From Diaporthe sp. PMI_573 (taxonomy: Eukaryota > Ascomycota > Sordariomycetes > Diaporthales > Diaporthaceae): a stretch of 64,000 nucleotides of DNA. The notes under the pieces were generated by a model. It did no database searches and was not told the origin of the DNA. It saw only the letters and a list, made by a program, of their open reading frames with translations. Below are positions 11,731-21,951 of the stretch, in pieces (the stretch's first letter is position 1; the number at the start of each line of letters is the position of its first letter). Position numbers and translations under genes: made by a program. The stretch is taken from positions 62,001 to 126,000 of the forward strand of contig JAJTUP010000036.1 of NCBI GenBank assembly GCA_021399435.1. Direction: 5' to 3'.

Positions 11731-13113
11731 GGGAATCAATCACCTTTGTTCCTGGGCTGCGGTTCATAGGGTGATCCGGGCGGACTGTGACACATCTTGC
11801 CTACGGCCCGGGCCCGGGTCACGGCCCCGGAGCCGGGGTGTCTGTCGGACAGGACTGGGGGGGGGGGAGGGACCCTTATTCGAGGTCCAACTACGCAAGA
11901 CCTGCAAGCACGGTCCCTACCGGGGTTCGTTTGCCCGACCACAACACATTCACCGGGACCAGTCGCGGCGGATTTGGCCGTAGGGGATGCAATGCGAGAC
12001 GGCAAAGTGGCAGAGTGAGACCACGGAGAATTTACCTCAGCCTCGAGAGCATAGGGTAGGGTACCATCACCCGAGCTAATCTGGCGAGAAGCTTCGAATG
12101 GCCGTTTCTCGAGTTCGAGGCCCGAACGATGCAAAAAGTAAGCCCCGTCGGACGACAGCTGGCGCGCACTCTATTCCTGGCTCATCTCAACAGCGCGGGG
12201 GAAACTTCGGCGCAGGGGCGTGGAGGTCCCAATTCAAGGTTGCCCAGTCGCGCAGCTCCGAAAGGCCGGGAGACGTGGCGATGGTGGCCAAGGTTATTGA
12301 ACCCCTTGGATTTTCACTCTTGGAATCCGTTTGGCTATGATACCCCTAGTACCCCCAAATCAACTCAATAGACGGCATTTGGAGAATGAGACCCCATCAT
12401 GAAAAGATTTTAGACGATACTTCTTCCTCTTCTACGGAAAACGCCATCGAAAATATCACATTTCCCATCTCTCTTGCAATGATGTTTGGGGTCAAAGGTG
12501 ACGGTAGTTGGGTTGACATGTAGGAGGTTTCCGTCCCTCATGACCATTTCCATTTGAAGAACAAGAGACAAGATCGCAGCCCTTCCTCCATTTCCATGTT
12601 CCTCGGCTATCTACAGAAAAAGCAAACATCAAATCGTGGATATCCTTTGGTGACTGGCGTGAAATGCCCATTCTGCTGAACAGATCGCGAGAAAGCAAAA
12701 AGCGACGGCGAGGCGAGGTTTATAGTCTGGCACCTCATGCTCCAGATAAGTTGGCCCCGGCAGAGCTGGGACGGGACAGTGCGGTATCTGCGAGAGCCAG
12801 CGTGAATAGGCAGAAACGGGTGAATCCTGGCCGCGCGCCTCTCTGGCATAATATACGCCGTGGATTGTAGTATAACCTGGTTCCCGACCGTTCCCCGTTC
12901 CTCTCCAAGTCCAGCTCGTGGCGTGCCAGCCGTAAAGGAACACGCAATACAAGCGTTTCGCCAAACCCGTCCTTTCCGCCCTTCTATTTGACCGACGCTC
13001 GGGATATTCGGCTCATCCGTCCTTTCTAGAGGCTCTTTCCATCCGCAGCACAGAAGGGGCATATTAAACAAGTTCGGTCGACAGAGCGACAGGCTTCGGT
13101 TCGAATTCGACGC
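11731..13113. other. intergenic region between NOP6-like and RAC1
   Basis: No gene seen. The two genes converge here, so both 3' ends lie in this stretch. Around 11859-11869 there is a run of eleven G. Open frames on either strand show no family resemblance. Confidence 0.45.
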
Positions 13114-14170
13114 TTACAGAATGGTGCATTTCGACTTCTTGGGCTTGGTGGGTTGAGGCCTGGGATTGAGGACGGCACTAGACACGGCGTTGATTAGCGT
13201 TTGCGATCCTTCCAAGATGACGGGAATTCATCATTGGGATTGTCGTACCGGATGGCCTCGTCGAAAACACTCTTCAGGTTCCGTTGGGTCAGGGCAGAGC
13301 ACTCGAGGTACTTGTGAGCCTTGATGTCCTTGGCGCACTTCAGCGCCTCGTCATACGATACCGGCTCCATTCTTTTCTGTCGGAGACTCTCCAGGGTCTG
13401 TGGGTCTTCTCGCAAATCGAGCTTAGTGCCAACGAGTATGATAGGGATGTTGGGCGCATGGTGGTTGATCTCTGGGAACCACTGTCTCATTTATCAGTAT
13501 GCTATCCCGTGTTGCCTAGGCCAGCCGACCCGATGTGATAGGCTGGTGGGGAATTGAACGAACCTTGGCCCTGACGTTGTCAAAAGATGGCGGGCTGACA
13601 ATGGAGAAGCAGATGAGGAAGACGTCTGTCTGAGGGTAGGAGAGCGGTCGCAGTCTATCGTAGTCTTCCTGTCCGGCGGTATCCCACAATCCCAAGCTGA
13701 TTGGCTTTCCATCAACCATCACACTTGCAGAGTAGTTGTCAAAACTGTTCCAAAGGCATTGTCAGAATTATCGCCACCAGTGTTGTTGTTGACCGCTGAG
13801 GGGCTGGGGTTGAATGTCGAGATGTGACAGGGGCGGTCAACAAGGGCGGGATGCGCTGGCGTCACGTACACTGTGGGGATGTATTCGCCTGGGAAGGCAT
13901 TCGTCGTGTATGAAATGAGCAGACATGTCTGGAAGCGTAGACGTCAGTACCTGAGATTGCGGGTTGCAGGCGATGCAGATTGACAAAGATGACTGACCTT
14001 TCCAACAGCACCATCACCCGTCACGACGCACTGCAGTTGATGGTTTGCATGGTTAGCCCGACTTGCACAAGCCCCTCAGGAGGGGGACGACAGCCACCTG
14101 CCATCCTTTTGTCTTGGGGGTGGCTGGACGGTGCACAAACCTTCAGAGACTGGACCCCGGGTGCAGCCAT
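13114..14170 (-). CDS. RAC1: Rac1 Rho-family GTPase
   Basis: This is a small GTPase that controls actin-based polarity and NADPH-oxidase activity in filamentous fungi. Six exons join exactly (14170-14141, 14030-13998, 13928-13870, 13744-13564, 13481-13249, 13177-13114) to give 199 aa, the usual length. Visible motifs: P-loop GDGAVGKT (split by intron 2), switch I with YIPTVFDNY, switch [18 protein letters not shown] for guanine, and ECSAL. The C-terminus is a polybasic KPKKSK followed by CTIL, a CAAX box whose Leu predicts geranylgeranylation. I call Rac rather than Cdc42 from the N-terminus ([10 protein letters not shown]) and from the remembered pattern of the effector and insert regions. 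All catalytic positions are intact. Confidence 0.95.
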
Positions 14171-14387
14171 GTTGTGTTAAGAAATGCACTCGGGAGTGCG
14201 ACGATGTGCAGAGGCTGAGGTGTGTTGTCGAGCTCCCAGGAGGTGGTGGGATGCGACGATGACCTTGGTTGGGATGTGTCGGTCGGCAAGGTGGAGTTGA
14301 AGCAGGATTGGTTTGGGTTGGTTTGGGTTGAACTGGACCGGGCTGGGCTGGACCGTGAAAGGCGGTCGCAGGTCGCTCGCAGGCAGG

Positions 14388-14470
14388 TAGGCAGGCAGGC
14401 AGGCAGGCTGGCTGGCAGGCAGGTAGGCTGGAGCAGGGCAGGGCAGGGCAGGGCAGGGCAGGGCAAGGGC
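14388..14470 (+). repeat. GCAGG and GGGCA short tandem repeats
   Basis: Upstream of RAC1, 4-5 bp units (GCAG, then GGGCA about seven times at 14436-14465) form G-rich tracts. A second array of GGTA units lies at 14781-14799. A GGTTTGGGTT duplication sits at 14318-14336. All would be in the promoter or 5' leader of RAC1, which is transcribed leftward. Confidence 0.75.
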
Positions 14471-17400
14471 AGATGCGATGGGTAGATGGAGAGAAGGTCG
14501 AGCAAGCAACCTCTTTGTGTTGCAGAAGAAGATGGACAGGTTAAAGGGCCCGGAGCTGTGTGGTTGTAATGCAATGGCGAAGGGTCACTGTCAAGATCCA
14601 GCTGCCGCATGAAAGTTAGAAACGTTTTGACACAGCCGGAACAGATCGATGCCGCAGGGAGGACGGGTCTACCGTACGGGCTGACGGGGAGGGAGGTGCA
14701 GGAGGCGCTGGTGTGTGTTGGCGCGGGTGGTTGAGAGGGAAGACCCGGGGTACCTAGGTCGGCCGGGTGGGTAGGGTGAGCGGTAGGTAGGTAGGTAGGT
14801 ACACAAGCAAGCAGGAGTTAGGAGCAGCAGATGGAAACCGACCCTAGGCCGACTAGCGGGTAGCAGGACGGGTGGCTAGCGGGACCACCTTGAGGAGCTC
14901 GAGGGGGTCAAGGCGACAGGACGAGATAGCATGTACCTCTTGACCGCAGTTTGTATGACGGCGCTACCTGACCTAGCCCAGCAGGTACCCGACCCGATAT
15001 TGCCAAGGTGGGGTGGGGTGAGTTGGGAGTGCGTGAACATCAAGGAGGGGACACCCCGAGTGGTCTCTCTGCCTCGTCGTTCTCGCCCTGTGCAGATCAA
15101 GACGGACCTGAGAAGTGCTGGGTGTGACGAAGGGAAGAGAAACGGGAATCCTGTGCAACTTACCAGTTGTGACGGTGGTGGATGGGTAGACGGATGGCCG
15201 GACGGATGCACACAGATGGCCGGCAGATTGAGTCGGCTTGCTCCCCTTTCCTGGGTTTGTTTGAAGAAGGAGGAAAAGAAGGGCGATCGGCCTGCAGGAA
15301 ACAGAACAAACCAGAGCTATGGCCTGGCCTGGCAGGTAGAGGCCGCGGTACTATGTAGTAAATAACGAAGAGCGTCAAGGCAGCAAATAGGAGATGCAAC
15401 TCAAGGGGGCGAGCCCGTGCCTGGTTGAGCGATCTGTGAGGTTGCAATTCGTCTCGAAACGGCCAACGGTACGGAGATCCTGGTGGGGACCGAGTCCCAA
15501 TTATCCTGCCCTTATGTATAACGGCTGCCAAAAGCTGAGTGGCTGGTCACGGATGCGCTCGCGACCAAACGGCTCGAGCAGCAGCAGCAGCAGGGCGGGC
15601 GGGGCGGCTGGCGGGCGGGAACCGACTTGTGAACCTGTGATGAATTGGTCGAGTGATGTGCTGTGCTGTGCGGTGCTGTGCGGTGCTGTACGGGGCCGTA
15701 CGGTGCCGTGCAACTCGGAGGGAAACAATAGATGGTCGCTTCCGTCCTTGTTGTCTTGTCCGAGAAATTGGAAACCTCGGAAACATTGCAGAGTAGATGA
15801 AGGACTTCGGATGGCCTGGAGCCCCCAACTCGTCTTACTCTCACAGGACCAACTTTGGTAAAGGAATGTCATGGATCGTTAGATGTTTGGAGTGGCGGGC
15901 TGGCCCATCCGGCTGCTTATTAGCTCTTGTTAGGCGCGATTGAGAACGGCCCGGCGAGGCGGAGAGAGTGTGTCACGGAGAAAGACATGAGGTCTTCTCG
16001 GAAACACTTTCGTCTTATCCTCAGGGACACGGATGTCCATACAGCAGCAGCACCTGGTCTGTGGCCTGTGGCCTGTGGTATGGGAGGTGTCGATCTGTGC
16101 AAGTCTCGACAAGTCAGGTCGAGTCGTCCTCTGTGCGGTTTGGACATGGCTTGGCGCGGCATTGGTTTAACCTATTGGGCCTCCAATCCTGTGCCATCCA
16201 TTCTGTCACCTACACATCATGTCCCCCAGCAATCAATCAGCCCATCCCACGGCGAGGTAGTGGGTCGCTACGCCGGCGAGTGCTGTCAGAATGTTCGGTC
16301 CTGGCGCGACTTGAGGCAAGTCCTGTAACAAGGCTCTTGGGCATGGAACGTCAACGGCAGGGACCACCGTTCTCGCCCTGGTTTTAGCCCGCCCAGGGGT
16401 GGCCGGGCTGGCCAGGTGTGGCGTGCCAGGCAGACCAGGCTGGGCCGGGGCGGAAAGCTGCATTTCGTGATTCGTTGTTTCACGACTCGTTTGCGACGAC
16501 CTTTCCCACGCACCCGCCGCGGCGCTGCTGCGTGTGCCACGGCCTAGCACGTATGGCCACATACGGCCATGGGTGTGACACACGCGGGGCCCCGTCTCCC
16601 TGCTCTGGCCCTCTGGCCCTCTGGCCCAGCAGCTGACGACACGTCTCGCACCCGCACCTGCACCTGCATGCTTGCTGCGCGCCTGCATATACCTACCTAC
16701 ACTGGCCCATCCCCCGGGTCGAGTCAACCTTCACCTCGCCCTGTCAGGCTGCCCAGGACCTTCGACGTCGCAGCCAGGATCCCACCCGCGCGACAAGGTT
16801 GCTTGATGGGAAACCTTGGAACAAACCATGTCCACCCAGAAGGCTGGCGAGCCTGGAAGCTGGTTCCCCTCCCCCCCCCCCAATTGGGGAATGGCGTCTT
16901 GAGAGCGTAGCAGACAGAGACTTCTTCCCAGAGGATGCAACAGACGTCATGTCAGCCGATCTGGGCCCACGCCATGCTCGTTCTCTCGCCCATCGCCAAA
17001 ACCAAGACTTCAGCATCAGGCATCAGGCCTGAGACAAGCACTCTTGGGACGATTACGATTCGGGAAGACGCTCTCGCTCGGTCATTCCGACGTTAAAAGA
17101 CCCGCCGTCCTCAATCCGGTGACAGTGATCACCACATGGATCAACGCGACAGGCTCAGAGCAAGATTTTCGGCTGAATTCAATTCTTCTCTGCTCGGTCC
17201 CCAAAGTTTAAAGCATTTCGCCATCCTCATCTGGTAAACGAGGCAAAAAATACCCCTTGGATATGCAGGCAGGCAGGCCCGTGCTGACAGTCGGAGCGGC
17301 GGGGAGGTATGCTTCCGGCACCCGGCGCTCATACCTCGGCGGGACTCTCCCTCGAACGTCCACCACTCCGGCTGTCGGATCCGCATCAACGTCTCGCACC

Positions 17401-17979
17401 ATTCAAACGCCTCAAAATGTAAAGAGACTGCCCTGTGCCCTAGTTGCCGCCCAGATCGACAGCAAATTGTTCGATATGATCCAAACCTTGCTTACTGCAG
17501 AGTGACTTAGGACACACCTCCGGTTGTGCTGGACAAGATGCGACAGCCGAACACCCAATTGACTCAAGGAACCACAGCGCGAATTTCACCGATGACGCCA
17601 CAGTCCGCTTAACTTCCGGCAGCAGACTCTCCAACGGCTTTCACCCGCCACCCTGACAGAAGAGACATGTCTCGGAGTATTTCGATCACGTAAATCACAA
17701 GACAGCAATGGAAGAAATTTATCACTGCTTACAATTGTCATCACCACAGAGGTGGCCTAAATATCCAGTCAGTTCGTCTTGTACGTGTGAGTCGGCGCAG
17801 CACGCCATCGACGGTACAATGTGCCCCAAGGAGTTGGGATTTGATGGTGGCGAAACAGAGCCGTCTTGCCCCGAAAAAGAAACAGTTGAACCCGGTGAAT
17901 GAGCTCTGCTCTCTCGCATCTAGCATGATCAGAATCCTGAGTTTGGCTTCGCAGCTCCAGAATGCACAGGGATAAGGAA

Positions 17980-18839
17980 CAAGTGAGTGTCGTAATGAGG
18001 GCTGGGAAAGTGCTATTGCTGGTCTGAGGAGTCTTGAAACACGACCTTGGAATATTCATGAGAATACAATCATAATGAGACCTCAGTTTCTAGTAGCAAT
18101 ATCCTGAGGTCTATCTTGATTTGACACTTGACACGCGGCTTGACCCAGTCAGTCCGTCAAAAGCTAATAATGATCAATCATCAGTCGCTTATTCCACTAG
18201 TATATATATATAGCCGCCGTAGTAGAGGATCTCAAATAATACCAGTAGTCTATAGTCTACACATATAAGCCGTACCGTTACCAAATCATTGTGAGACAAG
18301 AGCATCCGCTTGCTAGAGGGGTGAAGTTTGACTAGTAATTTCGTATCTGAGACTATGATAATTTTCACAACAGCAGGAGAAATCAGGAGAATTTTGATTC
18401 CTCGGCCATTTGCTCGTAATTGTGCATGTCACGAAATCTGCTAGCCTAATGGTGAATAGCGGGAGAGATTTTTCGACGACGGTCTACAAGTCGTCACTGC
18501 CGCATATCCACAATTCCCCGAGAGACTATTCTAGGGATCAAGTTCGATTTTGGAGCCAGCTTGACGAGCCCCATACTCAAATGTACAACCGATGGATCAG
18601 GATAACAAAACATATCACCCTACATTATCCAGCCACTCACTACTTTCTATGCCTCGTCAGAGCTCGACAGACTCTATAAAAGAGAAAATTTGATCGAATT
18701 GGAGCCGAAGCCGAAGCCCAGAGTTCAGCCATGCATCACTATGCCCACAGGCTTCGCATCAATTGACTTGCTAGACCCTATATTGTGTTTGACAGTGTAA
18801 GATAGAGAAGCAACTCGGACCAGAGCTTGAATAAGCCCT
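17980..18839. other. AT-rich island beside the pseudogene
   Basis: By eye this is about 60% A+T, against roughly 45% in its neighbours, with many TA dinucleotides (for example TATATATATA at 18201-18210). No coding frame is visible. It flanks a multiply broken gene. The pattern would fit a decayed or RIP-mutated element, but I recognise no transposase or LTR. Confidence 0.5.
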
Positions 18840-20049
18840 TCAAAGCAAAGGCTCAGGTCTCCTTTCCTTGACCAGCCTCATCCTTCTTGCGAGCTGTGCG
18901 TCGAACAGACTCGCCGGGGAAACCGCAGTTCCGCTGCTGATGAAAGTCCCGTTCGAGTCCGTGATCGATCCGGTGACCCCAACTCCCCAGGTCACCCCCA
19001 ATGGCGGACCCTGGGTCCTCGTAGGGCCCCTGGCGTTCCAGGCAACACCCGCGTTGATGGCCCATCCGTGCCCACTTCCGGCTGTCCCGCGGTTCACCAG
19101 ATCGACCGGCGCGCTGGTGTGGTCGGCGAGGAACCCGTTAGGTTGACGCGGCGGATGTAGCTGTCGGCCGTCCAGTAGTTGACGGATATGGCAGGTGAGT
19201 TGCAAGGGTCTTCGATGCCTAGGGCCATTCCGGCGCAACTTGGTGAGAGCGTCACGGAGAAGTCCTCCAGACCAATCTCAGCAGAGGTAGGCGGCGGCGT
19301 GTATGCGGATAGATCGGGCTCATATATTTCTTGTCGAGGGCGTCGGTCAGAGGAACAGTGAGCGTTATATTATTTCCGGATATGGACTTGATCACGCGAG
19401 GCTGCTGTATAAGTCTGCCGACCTGTAAGGCATGTCAGCCAAAATCGTTGTCAAGAGAAATTCGTCCCGGCGACATGCCGCAGGCTAGACACGTACACCC
19501 CAAGCCAGGTCTGTGGCTCTCCATCCCGAACAAGATCCGCCTGTTCCGTTGTCTCTGACCCACTTAGCTGTTACAGCCCGATTGACAAAGACAGTTTACC
19601 CAGCACGGAAGCCCTTGGCGTCACTGACAGTGACGATGCTGGAACCAACACCGACGAAGGTGTTTGTTATGCTGCTGGAGAGAGAGCGCTTCACTTCAAC
19701 GTCCGTTCCGTTGCCCATGGTGAAAAGGGGCCGCCCATTGGGCATTTTGCCGAGTGAAACTTCTGTAGAAGATACGCCGGAACCCCTCAAGGTGACATTG
19801 CTGGCGAGGTCAAGTCCAGAGGAGATTGGAAACGTCCCCTTTCCTAGCTTCACAGCACCGCCTCCGGCGGCCGAGACCTGATCCAGGGCGGCTTGGATGC
19901 GGGCAGTCTGAGGAAGGGTATCCAGCGAAGCTGAAGTCGGGGAGGTGGTTGCCATGACCTGTGATTGTGGTCCAGTCAACTGGGGCAAGACCTGTGCTGT
20001 AGCCGAATATGAGCAGCCAGGTAAAAAGGAGAGCTTGGTATCGATGCAT
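18840..20049 (-). pseudogene. broken pectin-lyase-fold secreted protein gene
   Basis: This is the remnant of a secreted right-handed beta-helix (pectin lyase-like) protein of a kind common in ascomycetes. It starts with a clear signal peptide (ATG at 20049) and then HLPDFSFAGY, a family hallmark. The frame then shifts near 19918 to QTARIQAALDQVSAAGGG. A TAA stop at 19596-19598 interrupts FRAG / TVFVNRAVTAKW. An intron at 19423-19496 is still recognisable. The frame shifts again near 19320 (KKYM / DLSAYTPPP). Near 19136 NLTG is joined out of frame to FLADHTSAPVDLVNRG, with an estimated 100 or so codons missing. The C-terminus (GSGHGWAINAGVAWN) ends at 18840. Four independent lesions make a functional product very unlikely. 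Position estimates depend on remembered family structure. Confidence 0.85.
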
Positions 20050-21340
20050 CGTTACTAGATAGTGTTTTGGGAGTGATATGGGGACTTGTTGACTGTATGC
20101 GCAATGATGAGAGACGGTTTTGGGGAATGGATGCCCTTTGTCAACTCTTGACACTTTCTGAGCACAACAGCTATCAGTCATATTGTGAGCATGGGGTCAA
20201 ATTTTGGATTAGTGGATAGCCAGAGGACCGTTGAAACCTGAAATATTTCCTGTTTTGTTGGCAGGGCAAACTGAAATTTCTTGCGTGGCGCGGAAAACTT
20301 CGGCTTTGGCATTAGCCATGGCGGTGGCTGTAAACATTGGCAGGAAGATGCTTCTGGTTGACAGTGAGAAGCCCAGGTGTAAGTGCAATTATACAACATG
20401 TGGTTGAAGTCACGTTGATGTGGCACTGCCAGAGAAGCCACTCAACGTTTCTGCCACGATTCTGATGATCCGTGTTACCCACCAGGCCGAAAGCCACTCT
20501 CTTTCTAGTCCGAGCATAAGCGGCTCCTCGTGAAGGGATGCTTGCACTTGAACATTAGGCAAACAGCAAGGCAACTTAGAAGTGTCACGGCATTTTGTCG
20601 ATATTCTCACCGCTTCTCCTTCTCTCTTGTGCTTCCCCCCTTGCATCACCCATCTAGATCGGGCTTCGCCCTCGACTCGAGCCTAACGATGTACGGATGA
20701 TTGGAGCGTTCTTGTGGCATCAACGCGAGGTGGATAGCAAGGCAACACTCGAGGTATGTGGAATCATGTATTTTAAGAAGTATCTTAGCACCTTACTAAA
20801 GAGGTTTGTAATCTCATGGATTTTGAAAAATGAGTGAGATTGCTAGATATAAGTTTGATGCGTTTGCCGTAAACGCTCGAATTTTCTTTCCTTCCGAGTC
20901 CTCCAAGCTCGAATTCAGCTTTTCTTACTCCTGTGAATCGACAAATACAATGGAAAGGATTGTATCAAGATCAAATAGACACGCCGCCTCAGCGCTATGA
21001 TTGTTTCAAAACGTCCGCCAGCTGGCCACATGTCACCGCCCAGAAAGGCACAGTAGCGAACATGTTGTCTCGCTCAGCCTCGCTGCCTATCTCCTCCACT
21101 GTCAATACATCGGTACCTTTGGGTCATCAGGTCCAGTCAATATTGGACGCTGGCAGATCACAGCATACGAGGCACCATCTTGCGAGATCGCAAGCAGAAC
21201 GTATGGGCGGAACGAGGCCTGAGGCTGGGTCACCGATCTCGAATTCCCATCCACCATTAAGTTCACCTTGTTTCGATATCGTAAGCGCTAGCGGTCGACT
21301 GAGGCTATCAGCATCTTGACCACAGAACCTTCCATGAATG
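20050..21340. other. gene-free stretch between two remnants
   Basis: No gene seen. 20740-20960 is AT-rich and could be decayed sequence. An open frame at 20933-21319 (+) has no recognisable content, although its end lies just before the DUF3176-like remnant and could be a decayed part of it. Confidence 0.4.
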
Positions 21341-21344
21341 GGGG

Positions 21345-21605
21345 TGGGACATAAGCTACTTGGTCTTGGGCCTTGCAGCAATGGCCGCCTTAGTCGTGCT
21401 GCTGGCACGCAACGATCGAAAGCCACTACAACCGTGGGTCCCGGGAATTACACTGAACAGTGTAATTGCTGTAATTTCTCTAATATGGAAAGCGAGCGTG
21501 ACCACTGTGTGCTCCGACTGTGTCGGACAAATGAAGTGGCAGTGGTTCCATGACGAGAGAAATCTGATTGATGTGGAACTATCCCCTGTGTCTACACAGA
21601 CCTAA
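21345..21605 (+). pseudogene. DUF3176 membrane-protein remnant
   Basis: The frame starting at 21345 translates to WDISYLVLGLAAMAALVVLL, then continues with KPLQPWVPGITLNSVIAVIS, WKASVTTVCSDCVGQMKWQW and DVEL. This is the N-terminal signature of fungal DUF3176 proteins: a first transmembrane helix, the LNSVIA segment and the QxKWxWF element. Full-length members run to several hundred residues. Here the similarity stops at DVELSPVSTQT and a stop codon. No start or downstream exons can be matched, so I call it a truncated relic of about 85 codons. Confidence 0.7.
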
Positions 21606-21951
21606 AATGCTAACCTCCCAGATATTTTTAAGGCACCGACCCAAGACCAGCTGCGAATTGCTGACAATGGGAAGCCTTTCGAAGGTGTCACATACTACAT
21701 CCCCGGCCCCGTTGCCGATCTCATGCGTGGTACTGGAGCTCCAATTACACACACCCCTGCCGTGGGTCGCGCAGTCTCACAAGAGACAGGGGCCTGCCGA
21801 GGGTGGGAGCTACCCCAGACGCGTCAGGCGCGTCCACTTACATACATCTCTAACTCCAACAGCACTCCCGCACATCCACCACCATCAAATGAACGACACC
21901 CTTTTTCCAAGTCCAAGGCGGAGGCGACCAGCATTTATGCCAATTGATTAA
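21606..21951. other. short spacer before CENP-T
   Basis: Frames are open here but I recognise no product. It presumably holds the CENP-T promoter and leader. Confidence 0.4.

Larger units (their letters stand above)
14171..18839. other. 4.7-kb gene-free stretch rich in short repeats
   Basis: I find no supportable gene. The part next to RAC1 (14171-15000) holds many short tandem repeats and probably contains a long promoter/leader. 15000-17980 has scattered low-complexity patches: CAG repeats near 15580, alternating GTGCTGT/GTACGG near 15655-15712, and a run of eleven C at 16871-16881. No open frame has a recognisable translation. From about 17980 the base composition turns AT-rich. A non-coding RNA or an unrecognised small gene cannot be excluded. 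Confidence 0.5.

Noticed and set aside
18195..18230. TATATATATA run as a promoter TATA element
   Set aside because: It lies in an AT-rich decay island with no gene starting nearby.
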